Positions 57,030 through 64,000 of a stretch of DNA of 64,000 nt are shown here, piece after piece. The stretch comes from Arachis hypogaea (taxonomy: Eukaryota; Streptophyta; Magnoliopsida; Fabales; Fabaceae): NCBI RefSeq assembly GCF_003086295.3, contig NC_092044.1, positions 3,188,843 through 3,252,842 of the forward strand, in the 5' to 3' direction. The position numbers were made by a program, and so were the translations under genes. The first letter of the stretch is position 1. Every line of letters begins with the position of its first letter. The notes under the pieces were generated by a model. It saw only the letters and a program-made list of their open reading frames with translations. It was not told the origin of the DNA and searched no databases.

Positions 57030-57779
57030 GTTTTTCGTACATGAACCATGCGAACTTTGATAAACCAATTGTCTATTTGTTTGGTGATATTGTCCAAAGA
57101 ATGATGCTCTAAGTTTGAGATGTTGTGTAGTTCAAAAATAAATTTATTGTGTTAAATTTTGATGTTATTTGAAAAAATAGTGATAAGAGACTTATATAAG
57201 TAATTCAAATAGTATGAAATTTGAATATTTTTAACATAAACTTTATTATGATTAATAATATTATTATGACATTTGTAATATGGATGTTTATTATATTTAA
57301 TGAGTTATTTATAGAAATTAATAAATTAATTATTATAGGTATAAATTTATTGTATTGTTTATAACGGTAAGATATAATAAATGTAGGGATATGAATTTAA
57401 TGTCTTTATAGGTTATAAATTTGATTAGACACTATTAATTTTTAATTATATTCATTGGTAATTTTGCACCCTAATTTATACATATTGAAAATAATAATTG
57501 ATTTGGTAAATTTGAGTAGTTAATTCTAAAGTTTTGCCAAGTAAACAATGTTACTAACACGGTATTAGTAAGAGGAAAAAGACATCTTTGAACCGCTAAT
57601 TCAATTTCGAGATATTGGCGCTAAATTCAGTTAACGTAAATTTTTCTTTTTTTCAAAATTTTTAAAACATTTTATTTATTTATTTATTTATAAAATAGTT
57701 CAGCTAAGAAATCTAACTGTTTTTCAAATTCTGCGTTCAAAATCAAATTTAAAATATTTTCGTGTTTTTTCTTCTCTTC
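57030..57779. other. Intergenic DNA upstream of FBD-7
   Basis: AT-rich, no gene or element recognised; probably includes the FBD-7 promoter. Confidence 0.4.
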
Positions 57780-58095
57780 TTGTTCTCTCACCCGCCCCAC
57801 AGACACTCTCCTATTTCAAGCCCTAACCAGTAACCACCTCCGCCTCTACCCCAGCGATCTCCACCACGGCGCCGCCTCCTGCAGCCACCGCTCACGACGC
57901 ATAACAGCACCATTGGTAATCATCTTCTCCATACTATTACATGATTATTATTTCCTCTTCTATACAAGATTTTGATTTTGAAATTTTTAGTTCACATAGA
58001 TTGATTCACATATTCAAAAGATGATAATGTAGACAATGATTTATCTGAGCTAATATGTCGTTCTTAATCAAACAGCTTGAGATTCAAAATTGACA
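57780..58095 (+). promoter_or_regulatory. FBD-7 leader exon and intron
   Basis: A C-rich leader exon (about 57780-57915) ends at CCATTG|GTAATC. The acceptor AATCAAACAG ends at 58075, 20 nt before the ATG. This matches the leader-intron plan of FBD-2 and FBD-3. Confidence 0.6.
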
Positions 58096-59661
58096 ATGGT
58101 AAGGCCTAAGAAACTGAAATCAGAAGCAAACACCATCAAAGAGGACCTGATCAGCAACCTACCAGACCCGGTACTTTGCCACATCCTCTCATTCCTCCCA
58201 ACAAGAAGTGCTGTGGCCACCGGAATCCTCTCTCGCCGGTGGCGCCACGTTTGGAAAGATCTTCAAGTCCTTGACATATACGGGAGATCCTTTATGGCGC
58301 CTGCGCAGGAAGCCAAGTTTATTGCTTATGTTGATGCTATTCTCGCCCAGCGCAATCCACTCCCCATCAAAAGCTTCAGATTGTGTTGTGGGTTAACTGA
58401 TGATGAATCCCTTGAAATGTGGGTTGATGCCTGCGTTGGACCCCATCTCCGCACCCTGTATCTCGATGTCACTCTCTCATGTTTGGAGTTATTTTTGCCT
58501 AGCGATGTATTCACATGCAAATCACTAGTGTCCCTTGTTTTGAAATGTGAGTGTATTTTGGATAATTTACCTTATAAAGTTTGTCTCCCATCCCTTAAGA
58601 ACATGGAGTTGGATTTAACAGATGTAGATTGTGATCATATTTTATCTGGCTGCCCTGTTCTTAGAACACTTAATGTCAGATTAAGTAATCCCTTCCAAAA
58701 AAAATGGGTTGAGTTGCATAGAATTCGCATGCCTCGCACCCTAAGGCGTTTAATCTTTCAGGAGTCGAGGCCTAGCCATAATGATATTGGGCATCTTGAG
58801 ATAAATACCCCATATCTTGAATACTTGCACCTCAAGATACAAACCCCTTGCTTACGGTTTGTGGTTGGAAAATTTCCCAAGATAATGGAAGCGCATCTTG
58901 ATATTTTTCAGTGTGTTGAATTTGAGCATGATGTTGATTGGGTGGCTAAGCTTCTTAAGGCACTATGCAAGACAAAATTTTTGGCATTGAAATATTGCAC
59001 AACACAGGTAATATGCTTATCCTAAATCCATGATTCATTGAGCAAAATTTTTGATGTAATTTGATATTCTAATTTCTGATGAATTTGTAACTGGTGATGA
59101 TGTGTTTATATTTAATATCTTGTTATCTTGTACACAGTGCTTATTTCAAGCTGCAGCTTTAGAGCTTCCAAAATTTCACAGTTTGCTCCATCTAGAGCTT
59201 GATGTTCTATCTTTCAACTTAAACTTTGTGATGAATATGCTTCATAATTGTCAAATGCTTCAAGTTTTTGCACTTCATAACCGAAAGGTACTAATACTTT
59301 CAAGTTTAACACTGCCTGTGTGGCTGTTTGTTGTTTGCTTGCATCTTTAAGAAGTTTTGTTTCTTGTTGTTAGCGTTATTATTCACATCCATTGGAATAT
59401 GCTGGACCGGCGCCCCCAACCGGAGTTCCTAATTGTGTGACATCACATCTCAAGACTTTTAAGTTTAGAGGATATGAAGACTCTGCAGATGAACGTGCAT
59501 TGACTGCATGTCTTCTAGAAAGAGGACTTGTATTGGAGACAGCAGCAATTCAACCTACGTCTGATTTTGAACTACTGACAAAGTATTGGATTCTCAAGGG
59601 ATTATCTGCCTTACCTAGGGGCTCTAATATATGCCAGATTAAATTTGACTCACTTGACTGA
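58096..59661 (+). CDS. FBD-7: divergent F-box/LRR/FBD protein, 449 aa
   Basis: Exons are 58096-59007 (304 codons), 59138-59287 (150 nt) and 59374-59661. A 17-residue basic N-terminus (MVRPKKLKSEANTIKED) precedes the F-box ([31 protein letters not shown]). LRR_2 motifs are FTCKSLVSLVLK, CLPSLKNMELD and SGCPVLRTLNVR. FBD is in exon 3 (NCVTSHLKTFKFRGY, LERGLVLETAAIQ). The gene plan equals the other six, but the protein differs widely, so it split off earliest and probably represents the ancestral type. ATG 58096 is the first in-frame ATG after the leader acceptor. It looks intact. Confidence 0.9.
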
Positions 59662-60886
59662 CTAAACTGATTTTGCATAGGTATGAACACTCACTGTCTA
59701 TATTTGCTAATGCCGATTGTACTGAAGCTGTTGGCTAAAACTTTTCATTGCTGTGCCTAGAATACGGTGTAAATTGTTGAATATTGAATCAATTTTAGGC
59801 CAGCATTTCACTTGGATTCCGTTGATGTTTATGAATACTTGTTAAAAATACCATGTAGTTGTATTTGGTAACTTCGAGTATTTGAAAGTTTAATACCAAA
59901 AATGTTCACCAATTTAATATTTACAATGTGCATAAGCTCTTGAAACAATTTATTATGATGTTGATGACTTGATGGGAACTCTACTCTTTGGCAATAGCAA
60001 ATCTTTCATTTTGCCTTTCACTGTTTTGTTCATCAAACACATAGGCTGCAATTTGACACACTCTTGTTTGATTAAATCTGCATATTATTATTCTTATTTT
60101 TTTTTTCTATGATTGCAGGTTTTGAAGATAGCCGTGAAGGTATGTTATCATCCACTGCAATATATTTACCGATTTGATATCTGCTACAGTTAATCCTTCT
60201 ATTTACTTTAGAAGTTAGATAGATTTCAATGATGTGTAAAAGATATTCAAAGTCAACTATGTTTAAATTAGTTTTTTTCAATCATGACTGGATTTTATGT
60301 AATTTTTATTGGACGAATTATTTATCACAGTATAGCAGCCTAGTTTCCGCATTAGCCAACTCTGGCTCTTTGGTGTGCAGTGTGCACTATTAACGGTTGT
60401 GAATACTGAATAGGACAAGATTTATCCACTGCTTTGATATCCAATACTTTGCATCACTGCTTTGAAATTGTAGAATAAACTCAAGGTCCAATATGCATTT
60501 GAGATGAGGTTACAGTGGGTTTCATCTTCCTAAAATAGTAAAGGAGAATATTCTTTAGCAACATACAACATTATGTTACCAACGTCCATTTTGAACAAGT
60601 ACTTATAAATTTTGAGGTGGCAGTCATCAGTAGTCAAATCATCAACTGATGAGTTGAAGACATGGTTACTAAAGAGTTGGTACAAGGACAGCTACACTGT
60701 TTATAATTTGCTATTTTTTGTGATTAGATCATAAAAAATCTGTAGAGAATTTGGTATGCAGATAACGATAAATTGGCTAGCCATAGTTAAGGAGTTTAAA
60801 GGCTTTAAGCTTGTTATCTTGGAAAATGATCAACTACAAATTTAGATTGAGCTCATTCCAAGAGAAGATATTCATCAAGTTACATT
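59662..60886. other. Space between FBD-7 and the cystinosin gene
   Basis: FBD-7 3' UTR, with a possible short spliced exon after TGATTGCAG (about 60111-60119), then AT-rich DNA and the 3' UTR of the convergent gene. No other gene seen. Confidence 0.5.
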
Positions 60887-62475
60887 TCAAACATTCTCCG
60901 ACGATTGGCGATCAGAAGGCTTAACATTATCATGTTCAATATTTGTCTCTGATCTGCGTCTTTTTGAAGGATATAGCAGGTAATGTTGGCATATGAAGAG
61001 GATGTCAAAGAATACCGACACCTGCAACAGTTTATTCCATCAATTAGCACGAAGAATTGATAAATTTTGAGTTATTGATATAGCTCTTTTATGCACTGAG
61101 TTCATATTTCTTCCTTTAAAGAGAAACCAAATCAAGAGAATTATTCATACCAGGGATAATAGTAGTTTCCCTATGTTTCCATAAAAGTTGACCCAAGAGC
61201 CTGAAAATCAAAGGCAGAATTTGGAAACTGTTTGTTGAAACTACAAACCTAAACAAGTGAATCACTTGGTAAAGAAAATTACATACCTTGATCAACAGAT
61301 TGCATAACCATTTGTAAATAGTTTGCTATGCCTCCAGACAAGTCTAGTAGAATGTTACCAATGCTCCAACCCTCTGTACTTTTTCTTCTAAAGTTCATCA
61401 CTGCCTGTATTGATCAGTATAAATATCTCTTCTTTAGGTTATGTATTTGCATTTGCACAACTTAAATTTATGTCTCTGAAATTAATATCACTGGAATAGA
61501 TTCTAACCTGAGGAATATATTTTATAATAGTCATGCATACTTGGATTCCACTGCAGGAAAATCAATTTCAACAAAAATTAGAAACAATTTTTAAAAGACA
61601 AATTTCTTTTAAAACCAATGAAAAATTATTGATCCTTCACATGCAAATAGTTTAAAAATCAACAATGGCAAGTTAAGTAATGCAATTATGACCAAATAAA
61701 AATAATGAAAATAGGTAACATACCTGAAAATAGAGAGTAGCCAAAGCCAATGATGATTGTGCAAAGATACAAAGAAACACACTGCTGCAATTGACCAAGC
61801 AACAAGAAGGATTCCAAGGGCGATTTTAGAGATTCTTTGTCCTCCGCGCTACATGAAAATGTCGAACACTTTTAGCATAATTATGAACTCAAAAAAAAAA
61901 AAAAGAAATCAATAAAGAAAAGAGTATAGAGGTATAACACTAACTTCATAGATTGCAATCTGAAACAAGGAAATTGCAGTCAGCAGAACAGCATGAGCTG
62001 AAAAAGCAACATCATTTGCCGCCACTGGTATCATCTAAAATAAATTAAGCCACAAATTCACAAACATTAATAAGATTCCATATATAATTAGAGGAGTTAA
62101 CAGTAAACATGTATGGATACAGAAACAAACCTCTTTTTGACCATATTTGTCTTTGTACTGTTTCTGAATAGCAGAACTAAAGTACAGAGAAGCATTGTAT
62201 ATAAGATAGGCTGTGTGCTTGGTCAGATTCAGCACTACAAAATCAAAGTTCAACCCCACCACACTAAATCACAAGACAAAAGTTAAAAGGGTCATCAAAT
62301 ATGTTGATACTTAGGAACTCTTTATTTCAAGTTATGCATATATATATATAATATACCTCTTCCTTCTGAAATTCAGAATGACTTGTGGATAGAAGCTGAT
62401 TGACCAACAAGCAAAAGCAAACCAGCCAAGAACTTCATAGGAAACGTGGAGAGGAACTGAATTCCAAGAAGCCAT
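60887..62475 (-). CDS. Cystinosin homologue (PQ-loop lysosomal/vacuolar cystine transporter), 270 aa
   Basis: Eight minus-strand exons: 62475-62357, 62263-62131, 62034-61945, 61848-61724, 61550-61508, 61404-61287, 61200-61151 and 61021-60887. They total 813 nt and join in frame with GT-AG borders. Start [20 protein letters not shown], with the first PQ-loop [16 protein letters not shown], then [16 protein letters not shown]. The second PQ-loop [17 protein letters not shown] is followed by [14 protein letters not shown], including the Asp that is functionally important in animal cystinosin. About seven membrane helices fit the family, which exports cystine with protons from the lysosome or vacuole. 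The C-terminus is hydrophilic (SKRRRSETN). Length fits plant members. It is single-copy here, convergent with FBD-7 and apparently intact. Confidence 0.92.
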
Positions 62476-63860
62476 AGTTAGAATTTTAGTGTCTCTTTGT
62501 GAAATGGAAGACCCCACCAACTCCAAAGATGCTTTAACGCAATAATGGTATTTGTATTTTGTAGTGTTCCTTTATAGTTTATACCCCGTGAGGCCGTGAC
62601 CACTAGATAAAAAGATGGATCTTAAGTCTTCCCTTTTATATGGGATGGATATGAATGTATTGAACCAAAATTGTGACTTAAAGGAGCATTCAGGCATTCA
62701 CAACAGTATTACCATAAATAGAATGTAGCTGTTCTTTGATTGAGTTGTAGCTTGTACGTATTTCGGTATTTTTTGACCACTTGGTCTGAATTGCGTCAAG
62801 ATGCATTCCGAGGAGAAAAGAGTGAATACGCTATCCGATCCGTCACAATTATTTTAAAAGGACAACGAAGTCTCAAAAAAAAAAAATTAAAAACACTCAT
62901 TTGATCTTTTTTTAGACGGATTAGTCTCTATGCAAAAAAATAAATAAATAAATAACATTGACTTTTTTTGGTACAAGGACTAATGAATTCCATAAAAATT
63001 CATTTAAAGTCTTAAGCACAAAATAATTTGTTTCCTAAAACTTATAATATATATTCAGTGATAATTAACCAAATTAACATTTATTCAATTGATAATTATG
63101 TTAGTAGGAGAGTTCGTTAATTTGATTTACTTTTAGCTTTATCTTTAAGTCCTTCTTATAAGTAAAAAATGTGTGTATTTTTTATTAATTAAATAAATTT
63201 TAGTTTTTGTATATATTATATTTTTTATCAATAGTTTAAATTTGAAAGAATAATCTGTTAATTAAGCTAACTATTTTTTTGAAATATTATAAACAAAATA
63301 AAACTCAAACTCTAATAACTTATTTGTTATTCTTAATATTTCTGAAAAGCATTAGTATTTAAAAGATATATTAATATATGTTTATATTCTATATAATGAA
63401 AATATAAAAAATATTAATACATAATTTTTTTAAAAAATAATTTTTATTATTATAATCTAAAAACATTATTTTTTAATATTTCTATGACTTAAATACAAAA
63501 TATTTTATTTAAATTATATATTAATTTATATTTTAATTAATTCTATTTTGATATGAATTAGTGTACTAACTACTAAACAAAAGAGAAGAGAGATCGTTTG
63601 ACTCTTTTACTGTAGATTAAAAAATGGTTTTCAGTTTTCACCTAACCTAACTGTGTAAACTGTTACCAAAATAAAAATAAAATAAAAAAAATAAAAAATA
63701 AAAAATACTATTTATATATTAAAATCTGTTATTAAAATTAATCATCAATATATTTATATAAATATATATATATAATTTAATTTATTTTAATATATATTTA
63801 TATTTTAATATATATTTTATAGTAACGAATAATTTTGGTATACGCTTACCATAACCCTTA
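62476..63860. other. Cystinosin promoter and AT-rich intergenic DNA
   Basis: Promoter and leader of the minus-strand gene to about 62800, then AT-rich low-complexity DNA. No gene or clear element. Confidence 0.4.
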
Positions 63861-64000
63861 AAAAAAAGTAACTGCGTTAGTGGTTTCACATTCACCGCTT
63901 TCACGATTCTCACAATTCACAGAAACACTGCTTCCTCCTTCAATCCCTAACTATCTCCTCTCAACTCCGGCACCGTCACCGCTCACCAGGAACCTTCGGT
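63861..64000 (+). promoter_or_regulatory. Probable 5' leader of a further gene (cut by window end)
   Basis: The sequence turns C-rich (TCACCGCTTTCACGATTCTC and CTCCGGCACCGTCACCGC), like the leaders of the FBD genes. No ATG-led coding homology is visible before the end. Confidence 0.35.

Noticed and set aside
1..64000. CRISPR arrays, operons, riboswitches, rRNA or tRNA genes
   Set aside because: Plant nuclear DNA; no direct-repeat/spacer arrays seen, and the tRNA-like box B sequences belong to SINEs rather than intact tRNA cloverleafs.

Overview
This is a plant nuclear window, most likely from a legume and probably Arachis (peanut or a wild relative). The reasons are GT-AG introns, AT-rich intergenic DNA, a tandem cluster of F-box/LRR/FBD genes, a plant cystinosin homologue, and transposon families I remember as common in Arachis (Mutator-like elements whose ends are full of TTCGAA palindromes and which carry a plant-mobile-domain gene). 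The genus call rests on memory of these families, not on a search.

Layout. 1-2.8 kb: 3' part of an RPA-interacting-protein gene (+), with transposon debris in its last intron. 3.4-7 kb: a SINE, a 1.54 kb fold-back MULE with a perfect 9 bp target-site duplication (TSD), and a broken relative. 7.8-10.1 kb: first F-box/FBD gene (FBD-1). 12.1-15.9 kb: a decayed MULE holding a truncated plant-mobile-domain gene and a truncated antisense transposase, joined tail to tail. 16.2-18.1 kb: FBD-2. 21.5-32.7 kb: FBD-3, whose 5' leader is split from its coding exons by a young 9,239 bp Ty3/gypsy Tat-type retrotransposon with intact gag-pol and a spliced antisense ORF. 32.8-34.0 kb: a Pack-MULE carrying a piece of a NINJA/AFP-family gene. 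35.6-37.1 kb: FBD-4. 37.2-42.4 kb: non-coding DNA with tandem repeats and two nested hAT elements. 42.4-44.9 kb: FBD-5, with a 5'-truncated LINE in its 3' region. 47.8-49.7 kb: fragments of a RING-H2 ligase gene and of a NAA15 (NatA subunit) gene. 51.5-53.0 kb: FBD-6, rearranged. 53.8-57.0 kb: three more DNA transposons and a SINE. 57.8-59.7 kb: FBD-7, the most divergent member. 60.9-62.5 kb: a complete eight-exon cystinosin-like gene (-). The last 120 bases look like the leader of a further gene.

The seven FBD genes share one orientation and one three-exon plan: exon 1 of about 263-304 codons (F-box plus LRRs), exon 2 of exactly 150 nt, and exon 3 carrying the FBD domain. They are local tandem duplicates; matching 5' and 3' flanks make several transposon insertions datable by comparison with empty sites in sister copies. 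They probably encode substrate receptors of SCF ubiquitin ligases; targets cannot be told from sequence. I found no convincingly new biochemical system. The most unusual features are gene architectures produced by transposition: a host gene whose first AUG lies just downstream of an LTR promoter, a convergent gene pair fused by deletion inside a MULE, and captured gene fragments.
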